Shown piece by piece: positions 44,297-52,478 of a DNA stretch of 64,000 nt. Numbering within the stretch: the first letter of the stretch is position 1; every line of letters begins with the position of its first letter. Origin of the DNA: Leucobacter tenebrionis (GTDB lineage Bacteria; Actinomycetota; Actinomycetes; Actinomycetales; Microbacteriaceae); assembly GCF_019884725.1 (NCBI RefSeq), contig NZ_CP082322.1:1674001-1738000 (forward strand). The letters are read 5' to 3'. A model generated the notes under the pieces. It ran no database searches. It saw nothing but the letters and a program-made list of their open reading frames with translations, and was not told the origin of the DNA. The position numbers and the translations under genes are program-made.

Positions 44297-44331
44297 GCGG
44301 GGCGGGGGCGCAGCGAGCGCCCCCGCCCCGC
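44297..44331 (-). terminator. Terminator hairpin after the aminotransferase gene
   Basis: Perfect 15-base GC arms (44297-44311 and 44317-44331) with the loop AGCGA, eight bases after the aminotransferase stop. It separates that gene from the NCS1 paralog 2 gene, which lies 142 bases away. Confidence 0.75.
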
Positions 44332-44339
44332 AATGGACC

Positions 44340-45776
44340 TCAGAGGCCGGCGCCGGCCGTCGCCGCGGTGAAGGCGCGATCGAGCAGCTCCGCGAGCTCG
44401 TCGATGTCGGCGCGGGTCATCACGAGCGGCGGCGAGACCTGCACGAGCGGGTTGCCCTCGGCATCGATGGCGACGCGGCAGAGCAGACCGGCCTCGGCGA
44501 GCGCCGGGTTGAGGTGCTTGCCCACGAAGTCGCCCGCGCTGATCGGCTCGGCCTCCCAGCGCTTCGCCGCGTGATCCGTGACGAGCTCGAAGCTGCGGTG
44601 GAAGCCGTCGCCGCGCAGGTCGCCCACGATCCTCGCGTGCTTCTCGGCGACCTCGGCGAGCTTCTCGGCGAGGTAGGGGCTCAGCTCGGCCACGTTCTCG
44701 ACGACGCCCTCGCGCTCCATGATCTCGAGGTTCTTCAGGGCGGCCGCGCAGGCGACCGGGTGCCCGCCGTAGGTGAGGGCATGGTTGAACATGCCGAGCG
44801 GGCCGTCGAGCACGGTCTCGATGATGCGGTCGCTCGCGATCACGCCGCCGAGGGGCATGTACGCCGAGGCGATGCCCTTCGCAAAGGTGATCATGTCGGG
44901 CTGGAAGCCGTAGTGGATCGAGCCGAACCAGGATCCGAGGCGCCCGTAGCCGGTGATGACCTCGTCGGCGATCAGCAGGATGCCGTACTTGTCGCAGAGG
45001 GCCCGCACGCCGGCGAAGTACTCAGGCGTGGGCGGGGTGAGGCTTCCGCCGGCGTTCTGCAGCGGCTCCATGATGATGGCGGCGATCGTGTCGGCGCCCT
45101 CCTGCACGATGAGCGACTCGAGCTCGCCGAGCAGGAACGCGGTGGTCTGCTCGGGCGTCTCGCCGTCAGGGCGGCGATAGCGCTTCGTGTTGTGCGTGTG
45201 GCGCACGCCGTTCATGAGCGGCTCGAACATCTTGCGCACGTCGGTCATGCCGTTGAGCGACATGGCTCCGAAGCTGGTGCCGTGGTAGGCGACGCGACGG
45301 GCGATGAACTTGTAGCGGGTGCCCTCGCCGCGGGTGATGTGGTACTGCCGGGCGAGCTTGATGGCGGCCTCGTTCGACTCGCCGCCGCCCGACGCGAAGA
45401 AGACCCGATTGAGGTCGCCGGGAGCGAGCTCTGCGATCTTCTGTGCGAGCAGCGCGGCGGGCGGGTGGGCGACGCTCCAGGTCGTCTGGTACGGCAGCGC
45501 GGCGAGCTGATCCCGCACCGCGTCGCCCACCTCGGCCCCGTGGGTGTATCCGAGCTGCACGCAGAAGAGCCCCGCGAGCCCGTCGAAGAAGCGGCGGCCG
45601 CTCTCGTCGTACACGGAGCAGTGCTCGCCGCGCACGAAGACCGGCAGCTCCTCGTCGCGATACTTGCCCGCGGGGGTGAAGTTCATGACCAGGTGGCGCT
45701 TGGCGATCTCCGCCAGGCCGCTCGGGGTCTCGGCGACGGCGTCCGCCACGTCGATGGTGTCATGCTGCAGAGTCAT
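44340..45776 (-). CDS. Class III (omega-amino acid type) aminotransferase
   Basis: A 478-residue PLP enzyme that moves the amino group of an omega-amino acid, diamine or taurine-like compound to pyruvate or 2-oxoglutarate, leaving an aldehyde. Motifs: FFDGLAGLFCVQLGY, FFASGGGESNEAAIKLAR, AYHGTSFGAMSLNG, ADEVITGYGRLGSWF and the PLP lysine in MITFAKGIASAYMPLGG. ATG 45776 has AAGGAA ahead of it. The aldehyde dehydrogenase gene upstream would oxidise its product, a common pairing. Confidence 0.88.
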   Translation of the reverse strand: MTLQHDTIDVADAVAETPSGLAEIAKRHLVMNFTPAGKYRDEELPVFVRGEHCSVYDESGRRFFDGLAGLFCVQLGYTHGAEVGDAVRDQLAALPYQTTWSVAHPPAALLAQKIAELAPGDLNRVFFASGGGESNEAAIKLARQYHITRGEGTRYKFIARRVAYHGTSFGAMSLNGMTDVRKMFEPLMNGVRHTHNTKRYRRPDGETPEQTTAFLLGELESLIVQEGADTIAAIIMEPLQNAGGSLTPPTPEYFAGVRALCDKYGILLIADEVITGYGRLGSWFGSIHYGFQPDMITFAKGIASAYMPLGGVIASDRIIETVLDGPLGMFNHALTYGGHPVACAAALKNLEIMEREGVVENVAELSPYLAEKLAEVAEKHARIVGDLRGDGFHRSFELVTDHAAKRWEAEPISAGDFVGKHLNPALAEAGLLCRVAIDAEGNPLVQVSPPLVMTRADIDELAELLDRAFTAATAGAGL

Positions 45777-45854
45777 GGGTTCCTTGTGTCCTCTCAGTCG
45801 GCTCTGACCGGGCAACGGAGCCGTTGCCCACTCATCGTCACATCGTGACTTGTT

Positions 45855-45905
45855 TCAGTAAAATAGTTGTTGAGGAGAGCTTGCATCTTGCAAACAGATG
45901 CAAGC
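45855..45905 (-). promoter_or_regulatory. AT-rich regulatory region before the aminotransferase gene
   Basis: The gap 45777-45979 holds a perfect 10-base-arm hairpin (GCTTGCATCT and AGATGCAAGC, 45879-45905). Next to it is CAGTAAAATAGTTG (45856-45869). The block GTAAAATAG also occurs in the LysR/RidA divergent region at 51237-51245. On the minus strand TATTTT could be a -10 box. The aminotransferase gene therefore probably has its own promoter. Confidence 0.45.
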
Positions 45906-45979
45906 GACTGCGCCGGGCCGCCGGGCCGGGGCGGCCCCTCGCGCGGCCGGGCCGAAGCCGCCGCCCCGCCCCGGCGAGC

Positions 45980-47470
45980 TCAGCCCCACTGCATCCAGGT
46001 GGTCTTGTAGTCCGTGTAGTTCTCGAGCGCGTGCACCGACAGGTCGCGACCGAACCCCGACTGCTTGAACCCGCCGAACGGCGTGGTGAAGCCGAGCGCG
46101 TCGACGGTGTTCACCGACACGGTGCCCGCGACGAGGCGCTGCGAGACCCGGTGCGCACGCGCGAGGCTGCCCGTCCACAGCGAGGCCGCGAGGCCGTAGG
46201 GGGTCTCGTTGGCCCGGGCGATCGCCTCCTCCTCGGTGTCGAAGGGCGTCACCACGGCGACCGGCCCGAAGATCTCGCGGGTGTGCACCTCGTGGTCGTC
46301 GGGCACCCCCGTCACGATCGTCGGCTCGATGAAGGCCCGCGAGCCGTTGATCTCGGGGCGGGTGCCGCCCGCCACGATCGTACCGTCGCTCCGCGCGCTC
46401 TCGATCGCGGCCCAGACGGTGTCGGCGTGCGCCTCGGAGACGAGGGATCCCGTGCCGCTCGCGGGGTCGAGCGGGTCGCCGGGCGCGTACGCCTTCGCCG
46501 CCTCCGCGTAGAGCGTCAAGAACTCCTCGAAGACCGAGCGCTCGACGAAGATGCGGGAGTTCGCCGAGCAGACCTCGCCCTGGTTGTAGAAGCTGCCGAA
46601 GGCGGCCTTCTCGGCCGCGGCGCGCAGGTCGTCGCAGTCGGCGAAGATCAGGTTCGAGCTCTTGCCGCCGGCCTCGAGGGCGAGGCGCTTCATGTTCGAC
46701 TGCCCCGCGTACTGCTGCAGCTGCTTGGCCACCTCGGTCGAGCCGGTGAAGGCGAGCATGTCGACGTCCCCGTGCACCCCGAGCGCGCGGCCGACCGTCG
46801 AGCCGCGGCCCGTCACCACGTTGAGCACCCCCGCCGGGATGCCCGCCTCGAGCGCCAGCTCGGCGAGCAGCAGCGTCGAGTGCGAGGCCTCGACCGGGGG
46901 CTTCACCACGACCGTGTTGCCGGCGGCGAGCGCGGGGGCGAGCTTCCAGGTGGCGATCTCGAGCGGGTAGTTCCAGGCGACGATCACGGCGACGACCCCC
47001 ACCGGCTCGCGGGTGACGAGCGCCGTGGAGCCCGGCGGCGTGACGGGGATCAGGTCCTCCGTCTTCTCGATCGCCTCGCCGTAGAAGCGGAAGAGGGCTG
47101 CGGATCCCGGAGCGTCGATCGTCGCCGCTTCCCGCACGGGCTTGCCCATGTCGAGGGAGTCGTAGAGCGCGAACTCGTCGGCGCGCTCCTCGATGAGGCG
47201 CGCGAACTCGAGCAGGCGCTCGCGGCGGAAGCCGGCACCGGCGCGCGACCAGGATCCGGATTCGAAGGCCTCGCGGGCCGCGGCGACGGCCGTGTCGACG
47301 TCGGCCTCGTCGCAGGCGTGGATGCGGGAGAGGATCTCGCCCGTCGCCGGATTGGTCTTCTCGATGGTCCGCCCCGAGCGCGCCTCGACGCGCGCGCCGC
47401 CGATGACGGGGCGGCCGTCGAATTCGAGCGCCGCCGCCGCGGCCTTCCAGTCCTCGTAGCTGCGGGTCAT
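45980..47470 (-). CDS. Aldehyde dehydrogenase, PuuC-like
   Basis: A 496-residue NAD(P)-dependent enzyme converting an aldehyde to its acid. Features are the opening YEDWKAAAAALEF and FDGRPVIGG like gamma-glutamyl-aminobutyraldehyde dehydrogenase PuuC, the glutamate in LALEAGGKSSN and the catalytic cysteine in NQGEVCSANSRIF. The start overlaps the transporter stop (ATGA). Together with the class III aminotransferase it forms an amine-to-acid module. Confidence 0.9.
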   Translation of the reverse strand: MTRSYEDWKAAAAALEFDGRPVIGGARVEARSGRTIEKTNPATGEILSRIHACDEADVDTAVAAAREAFESGSWSRAGAGFRRERLLEFARLIEERADEFALYDSLDMGKPVREAATIDAPGSAALFRFYGEAIEKTEDLIPVTPPGSTALVTREPVGVVAVIVAWNYPLEIATWKLAPALAAGNTVVVKPPVEASHSTLLLAELALEAGIPAGVLNVVTGRGSTVGRALGVHGDVDMLAFTGSTEVAKQLQQYAGQSNMKRLALEAGGKSSNLIFADCDDLRAAAEKAAFGSFYNQGEVCSANSRIFVERSVFEEFLTLYAEAAKAYAPGDPLDPASGTGSLVSEAHADTVWAAIESARSDGTIVAGGTRPEINGSRAFIEPTIVTGVPDDHEVHTREIFGPVAVVTPFDTEEEAIARANETPYGLAASLWTGSLARAHRVSQRLVAGTVSVNTVDALGFTTPFGGFKQSGFGRDLSVHALENYTDYKTTWMQWG

Positions 47471-48858
47471 GATCGGTTCTCCTGTCGGGGGTGCTGGGCG
47501 CGGGTGAGCGCCTCGGGGATGGTGACGGTCGCGGTCTCGAGGTCCTGCGCCTTGATGAGCGGAATCCCGCGGGTCTCGGGTATCGAGACCACGGTGGCGA
47601 TCCCGACGAGTCCCACGACGCCTAGGAAGAAGCCGGGTACGAGCAGATTGCCCGTCGCGTCGAGGAGCCAGGTGAGCACGTAGGGCGCGGTGCCCGCGAA
47701 CAGCGCGGCCGTGACGGCGTAGGCGATCGAGAGTCCCGTCTGCCGGGTGCGCGTCGGGAACAGCTCGACGACGGTGACCGCGTGCGTACCGAGCACGATC
47801 GCGAGGATCAGCGCGAGGCCGAGCGTCGACGTGAAGACCGCCCAGTCCTCGCCGATCGACATCAGCCAGAACAGCGGCACCGACAGCGCCGTGAGCGCGA
47901 TCGCCGCGGCCATCAGCACGGGCTTGCGGCCGACCCGGTCGGAGGCGATGCCGGCGAGCGGCACGACGACGAGGCCGAGAGCCGAAGCGAGGGTCGAGAG
48001 CAGGGCGGCCCGACCGGGGTCGAAGCCGATGTAGATCTCCTGGTAGGTGAGCAGGTAGACCAGCACGACGTAGAAGGTCACGTTCATGAAGATCTCCATG
48101 CCGCTGGTCTGCAGGAACTCGCGCCAGTTGCGCTGGAAGACCTCCTTCACCGGGGCGTGGGAGACGGTCTCGAGCTCCTTCAGCTGCTCGAACTCGGGGG
48201 TGTCCTCGATCCTGCGCCGGATGTAGAGGCCGATGAAGCCGAGCGGCACCGTGATCAGGAACGGGATGCGCCACGCCCACGCCACGATCTCGTCGTGGCT
48301 GTAGACCTGGTTGAGCAGGAACACGACGAACGAGGCGAGCAGGAAGCCGAGCAGGCTGCCGAACTCGAGCCAGCTCACGCCGAAGCCCCGGCGCCGCGCC
48401 GGCGAGAACTCACCGAGGAACGCCGCGGCGCTGCCGAACTCGCCGCCGGCGGCGAGGCCCTGCACGATGCGGGTGGCGATGAGCAGGATCGGCGCCGCGA
48501 GACCGATGGCGTCGTATCCGGGCAGCAGCCCGAGCACGAGGGTGGCGAGCGCCATCGCGAGGATGACGAGCGACAGCGTCTGCTTGCGGCCCAGCCGGTC
48601 GCCGAGGCGCCCGAAGAGGATCGCCCCGAGGGGGCGCACGAGGAACGAGACCGCGAACACGGCGAAGGTGGCCAGCAGTCCGGCGGTCGCGTTCTCCTCG
48701 GGGAAGAACACGACGGCGAGGGTGCTCGCGAGGTAGGCGTACACGGCCCAGTCGAACCAGTGCACGAGCACGCCGATCGATCCCGCGACGACACTCTTGC
48801 GCAGGCTCTTCCGGTCGACGAGGTCGGCGAGTTCGCGTGGCTGTTCGGCAGTCGGCAT
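47467..48858 (-). CDS. MFS transporter, metabolite:H+ symporter (MHS) family
   Basis: A 463-residue twelve-helix permease. Family signatures: GSIGVLVHWFDWAVYAYLAS near the N-terminus, GRLGDRLGRKQTL between helices 2 and 3, QGLAAGGEFGSAAAFLGEF and a second DRVGRKP in the middle. MHS members import small carboxylates, betaines and similar compounds with protons. ATG 48858 follows AAGGAAT. Precedes the aldehyde dehydrogenase gene with a four-base overlap. Confidence 0.9.
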   Translation of the reverse strand: MPTAEQPRELADLVDRKSLRKSVVAGSIGVLVHWFDWAVYAYLASTLAVVFFPEENATAGLLATFAVFAVSFLVRPLGAILFGRLGDRLGRKQTLSLVILAMALATLVLGLLPGYDAIGLAAPILLIATRIVQGLAAGGEFGSAAAFLGEFSPARRRGFGVSWLEFGSLLGFLLASFVVFLLNQVYSHDEIVAWAWRIPFLITVPLGFIGLYIRRRIEDTPEFEQLKELETVSHAPVKEVFQRNWREFLQTSGMEIFMNVTFYVVLVYLLTYQEIYIGFDPGRAALLSTLASALGLVVVPLAGIASDRVGRKPVLMAAAIALTALSVPLFWLMSIGEDWAVFTSTLGLALILAIVLGTHAVTVVELFPTRTRQTGLSIAYAVTAALFAGTAPYVLTWLLDATGNLLVPGFFLGVVGLVGIATVVSIPETRGIPLIKAQDLETATVTIPEALTRAQHPRQENRS

Positions 48859-48908
48859 TGACGGATTCCTTACGATGCGGGGTGAGATGGAGGGTCGGCG
48901 CGGCCGGA

Positions 48909-50057
48909 TCAGGCCGGGGCCGTCCGGAGCAGCGCGACGTCGAGCGCCGTCCAGGCGAGCGCGGTCGCCCCGTCGCGGAGCGCCCGCTCCGCCGCCGGGC
49001 CGACGCAGGCCTCGGCGAAGGCGGGCTGGTGGTTGCTCGCCTCGCCGCCGACCCCGATGTAGGGGTGGATCGCCGCCACGACCTGCGAGACGTTGCCCAT
49101 GTCGGTCGAGGCGCGGTTCATCGTGGCGGCGACGGGATCGACGTCGAAGTCGCGTCCGAGCGCGATCGCGTTGGCGCGGTAGAGCTCCTGCGCCTCGAGG
49201 TCGGTGCGCATCTCGGAGTAGCGGCTGCCCTCGGGCGTGACCGTCAGCTCGGCGCCGGTGGCGAGCGCGCCGGCCTCGAAGCACTTGAGCACGCGCCGCT
49301 CGAGCTCGAGCAGCTGCTCGGTGGTCTCGGCCCGTACGTACCAGCGTCCCTCGGTGCGCTCCGGGATCGCGTTGGGCGCCTCGCCGCCGCGGGTCTGCAC
49401 GCCGTGGACGCGCACGCTGGGCGGCAGTTGCTGGCGCAGCAGCGCGATGGCGGTCTGCGCGATCACGAAGGCGTCGTTGGCGTTGACGCCGCGCTCGGGG
49501 TAGGCGGCGGCGTGGGCCGCGCGGCCGTCGTACCGGATGTGCCAGTGCGCCACCGCGAACGGCTCTGCCTCGGCCACGTCGACGGGCGCCGGGTGCGCCA
49601 TGAGCGCGAAGTCGAGCTCGGCGAACGCGCCGCGGTCGAGCAGCTCGATCTTGCCGCCGTACCCCTCCTCGGCGGGGGTGCCGATCACCTCGACCGTGAT
49701 GCCGAGCTCGTCGGCGACCTCGGCGAGCGCGATCGCGCCCCCGACGCTCATGGCGGAGATTAGGTTGTGGCCGCAGGCGTGCCCGAGCCCCGGCAGCGCG
49801 TCGTACTCGGCGAGGAAGCCGACGGTGAACCGGCCGCCGGGGTTGCGGACGGCGCGGAAGGCGGTGTCGAGGCCGAGATAGGGCTGCTCGACCGCGAAGC
49901 CGTGCCGCCCGAGCACGCCAGCGACGCGGGCGGAGGAGCGGAACTCCTGCCAGCCCAGCTCGGGGTCTCCGTGCAGCTCGTTCGACAGGCCGACCAGTTC
50001 GGCGTCGACCTCGGCCCGGCGCTCGGCGATCTGCCGCTTCAGCGCCTCGCTACTCAT
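48909..50057 (-). CDS. M20-family metallo-hydrolase (amidohydrolase AbgB-like)
   Basis: A 382-residue zinc-dependent enzyme that cleaves an amide or N-acyl bond. Metal-site sequences include LSNELHGDPELGWQEF, EYDALPGLGHACGHN and GTPAEEGYGGKIEL, plus MAHPAP and a TDMGNVSQ stretch. The order and length fit the AbgA/AbgB and PM20D1-like groups that hydrolyse N-acyl amino acids or aminobenzoyl-glutamate. Stops 50 bases before the transporter start and overlaps the DUF1028 gene by eight bases. Confidence 0.87.
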   Translation of the reverse strand: MSSEALKRQIAERRAEVDAELVGLSNELHGDPELGWQEFRSSARVAGVLGRHGFAVEQPYLGLDTAFRAVRNPGGRFTVGFLAEYDALPGLGHACGHNLISAMSVGGAIALAEVADELGITVEVIGTPAEEGYGGKIELLDRGAFAELDFALMAHPAPVDVAEAEPFAVAHWHIRYDGRAAHAAAYPERGVNANDAFVIAQTAIALLRQQLPPSVRVHGVQTRGGEAPNAIPERTEGRWYVRAETTEQLLELERRVLKCFEAGALATGAELTVTPEGSRYSEMRTDLEAQELYRANAIALGRDFDVDPVAATMNRASTDMGNVSQVVAAIHPYIGVGGEASNHQPAFAEACVGPAAERALRDGATALAWTALDVALLRTAPA

Positions 50058-50730
50058 CGCCGGGCACCCCGTAGGAGGGGGCCGCGGACGGGTCGAGACC
50101 GCGGCTTACGTAGTCGTCGCGCTGCGGCAGCCACACCTCGAGCGCTCGGCCGAGCGCCTCGATCGGGTCCTCCTCGGCCCAGTCGACGCGGAGGTCGGTG
50201 ATCCGCCAACCGGCCGATCCGACGACCGCGAGCCCCGCCGAGTGCACCGGTCCCTCCTCGCCGCCGGCGGCGACGGCGGCCCGCAGCGCGGCGTACAGCC
50301 GCTCCTCGATCCGGCCCGTCGCCGAGAGCGCGGTGTCGACGAGGGCGTCGAGCACGTCGAGGCTCGCCAGCATGTTGCCGCCGGCGACGGCGTTCTCGCG
50401 CGTCGCGGCGCCGAAGTTGCCCAGCGCGCGCTCGCCCGAGTAGACGGCGGCGCGGCCGGCGGCGTCGAGCACGAGCAGCTGGCGGTAGCCGATGGTCGCG
50501 GGATCGGCCGCCGCGACGACCGCGTCGATCGCCTCCTGCGCCGCGCGGCCCGCCCGGAGCTCCTCGATGAGTCGGGGACCGAGGCGCGGATCGGTGACGT
50601 TCTGGGAGTGGGCCCCGCCCACCCCGTCGGCGAGGTTGACGCAGCGCGCCGCGACGGCGGGCGACGACGACGAGATCGCCGATCCGAACTCGCCGGTCTC
50701 GGGGTCGCGGAGGAGGAGCGAGAAGGTCAC
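50050..50730 (-). CDS. DUF1028-family protein
   Basis: A 226-residue protein of the DUF1028 family, thought to have an Ntn-hydrolase-like fold. It opens TFSLLLRDPETGEFGSAISS and has the conserved GGAHSQNVTDPRLGPRLIEELRAG block and a GGNMLA segment. The function is unproven; it often accompanies RidA and amidohydrolase genes. GTG 50730 overlaps the RidA stop (GTGA), which decides the start over the longer frame. Confidence 0.85.
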   Translation of the reverse strand: MTFSLLLRDPETGEFGSAISSSSPAVAARCVNLADGVGGAHSQNVTDPRLGPRLIEELRAGRAAQEAIDAVVAAADPATIGYRQLLVLDAAGRAAVYSGERALGNFGAATRENAVAGGNMLASLDVLDALVDTALSATGRIEERLYAALRAAVAAGGEEGPVHSAGLAVVGSAGWRITDLRVDWAEEDPIEALGRALEVWLPQRDDYVSRGLDPSAAPSYGVPGDE

Positions 50731-51158
50731 GACTCGCTCCGCTCGCTGATCACGGCGGTCGCGTCGATCTCGACGAGCCACTCGGGGCGAGCGAGCGCCT
50801 GCACCACGATCCCGGTCGAGACGGGGTAGACGCCCTTCAGCCACTTCCCGACGGTGCGGTAGACGTCCTCGCGGTAGCGCGGGTCGATGATGTAGATGGT
50901 GACCTTGACGATGTCCTCGAGCCGGCTTCCCGCCTCATCGAGCAGCATCTTGATGTTGGCCATGGCCTGCTCGGTCTGCGCGGCGACGTCCCCGATCCCG
51001 ACCGACTCCCGCGTCTCGAGGTCCTGACCGATCTGCCCGCGCAGGTAGACGACGCCGTTCGCGACGACGGCCTGGCAGAGGTCGTTGTCGAGGTTCTGCT
51101 CGGGGTAGGTGTCCTTGGTGTTGAACTTCCTCAGTCGGAGGTGCGTCGGCTCGGTCAC
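50727..51158 (-). CDS. RidA-family enamine/imine deaminase
   Basis: A 143-residue YjgF/RidA protein, first gene of the catabolic run. It is expected to hydrolyse reactive enamine/imine intermediates, or a pathway-specific imine, to keto compounds and ammonia. The C-terminal signature STGIVVQALARPEWLVEIDATAVI holds the usual substrate-binding residues. QTEQAMANIKMLLDEAGS is the conserved helix. ATG 51158 follows GAGGAGAG. Divergent from the LysR gene. Confidence 0.88.
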   Translation of the reverse strand: MTEPTHLRLRKFNTKDTYPEQNLDNDLCQAVVANGVVYLRGQIGQDLETRESVGIGDVAAQTEQAMANIKMLLDEAGSRLEDIVKVTIYIIDPRYREDVYRTVGKWLKGVYPVSTGIVVQALARPEWLVEIDATAVISERSES

Positions 51159-51323
51159 GATAGATCTCTCCTCATCGAGTGCGGGAACGCGCGGCGTGCG
51201 CCTTCTGCACCATTGTTCGGCGGCGCGTCCGCATCTGTAAAATAGACAAAAACAAACACCACAATCGTCGAAACAGATTCACCGGCGGTCGGGCGGGCGC
51301 CCGGCCGCGGAAACGGAACCGGC
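51159..51323. promoter_or_regulatory. Divergent RidA/LysR regulatory region
   Basis: 165 bases between oppositely oriented genes, with an AT-rich core at about 51232-51270. It includes TCTGTAAAATAGACAAAAAC and is the only low-GC stretch nearby. TAAAAT (51238-51243) could be a -10 box for lysR and its complement one for ridA. LysR proteins normally bind such regions. Confidence 0.5.
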
Positions 51324-52265
51324 ATGGCCCAGCGCTTCGCGATCACGCTCACCCAGCTCACCTACTTCGCCGAGTGCGCGAAGAGGCTCAACATGACGGT
51401 CGCCAGCCAGGAGCTCCACGTCGCGCAGTCGGCCATCTCGACGGCGATCTCCCACCTCGAGCGCACGCTCGGCACCTCGCTCTTCATCCGCCAGCACGCG
51501 AAGGGCCTCGTCCTCACCCGCACGGGCGAGCAGCTGCTGCAGGACACGCACCGCATCTTCGGCATGCTCTCGGACAGCATCGACTCGATCCGCGCCGACG
51601 GGGGCGAGGTGCGCGGATCCGTCACGGTCGCGTGCTTCAAGACGCTCGCACCGTTCCTCCTGCCGCTGCTGATCGGCCGCCTGCAGGAGCGACACCCCGA
51701 GCTCTCGGTCGAGTTCATCGAGGGCGACCACGAGGAGACCCTGACCTCCCTGCGCAGCGGGCGCGCCGAGATCGCCGTCAACTACCGCCTCAGCGACCCG
51801 GAGGGCATCAGCAGCGAGCACGTCGGCGATGTGCCGCCCCACGTCGTCCTGAGCACCGACCATCCTCTCGCGGGACGCCGCACCATCGCCCTCGCCGAGC
51901 TCGCCGACGAGCCCCTCGTACTGCTCGACCTCCCCGACAGCCGCGGCTACTTCCTCGACATCCTGCGCAGCGCGGGCATCGCGCCCCGGCTCAAGTACCG
52001 CGCCTCGAGCTACGAGACGGTCCGATCGATGGTGGCGATGGGGCTCGGCTACTCGATCCTCAACCAGCGCCCGCGCATCTCGGGCAGCTACACCGGCGCC
52101 GAGCTGGCCGCCATCGAGATCAGCGACGACGTGCCGGCGCTCGAGATGGTGATCTCGTCGCTCGCGCAGGTGAACCGCTCGGCTCGCGCCCACGCCGTCG
52201 CCTCCGCCGTGCACGAGATCATCGCCGAGCAGCCGGGCCTCTCCCGCGCACCGCGCCACGACTAG
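51324..52265 (+). CDS. LysR-family transcriptional regulator
   Basis: A 313-residue regulator. The winged helix-turn-helix is at residues about 8-68 (LTYFAECAKRLNMTVASQELHVAQSAISTAISHLE). The effector-binding domain follows from about residue 95 (GSVTVACFKTLAPFLLPLLIGRL). Divergent to the RidA operon, the normal arrangement for a LysR activator of the pathway next door. ATG 51324 chosen; no better start upstream. Confidence 0.92.
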   Translation: MAQRFAITLTQLTYFAECAKRLNMTVASQELHVAQSAISTAISHLERTLGTSLFIRQHAKGLVLTRTGEQLLQDTHRIFGMLSDSIDSIRADGGEVRGSVTVACFKTLAPFLLPLLIGRLQERHPELSVEFIEGDHEETLTSLRSGRAEIAVNYRLSDPEGISSEHVGDVPPHVVLSTDHPLAGRRTIALAELADEPLVLLDLPDSRGYFLDILRSAGIAPRLKYRASSYETVRSMVAMGLGYSILNQRPRISGSYTGAELAAIEISDDVPALEMVISSLAQVNRSARAHAVASAVHEIIAEQPGLSRAPRHD

Positions 52266-52273
52266 TCATGCCC

Positions 52274-52311
52274 TATTCAGATTCGAACCACCCACTGAAT
52301 CTCGATTTCAG
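52274..52311 (+). promoter_or_regulatory. Possible operator before the flavin monooxygenase gene
   Basis: The AT-rich stretch after lysR contains ATTCAGATTCGAA (52274-52286) and the near-palindrome CTGAATCTCGATTTCAG (52295-52311). It is followed by a 160-base GC-rich leader without a recognisable gene before the monooxygenase start. Confidence 0.4.
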
Positions 52312-52478
52312 ATAGATAACAGCGCGAAGCACTATTGGCGCTCCGAGCGCTCCATGAGCTTTGCTGGTCATACCCCGGCCGGGCCGCACGGCCGCCGCCC
52401 GTCGCAGTCGACGGATCGGCGAGACCGCACCCGCACCCGCGCCCTGGGAGCCCCATCAGAGCGGAGTGGAGAGAGTCT

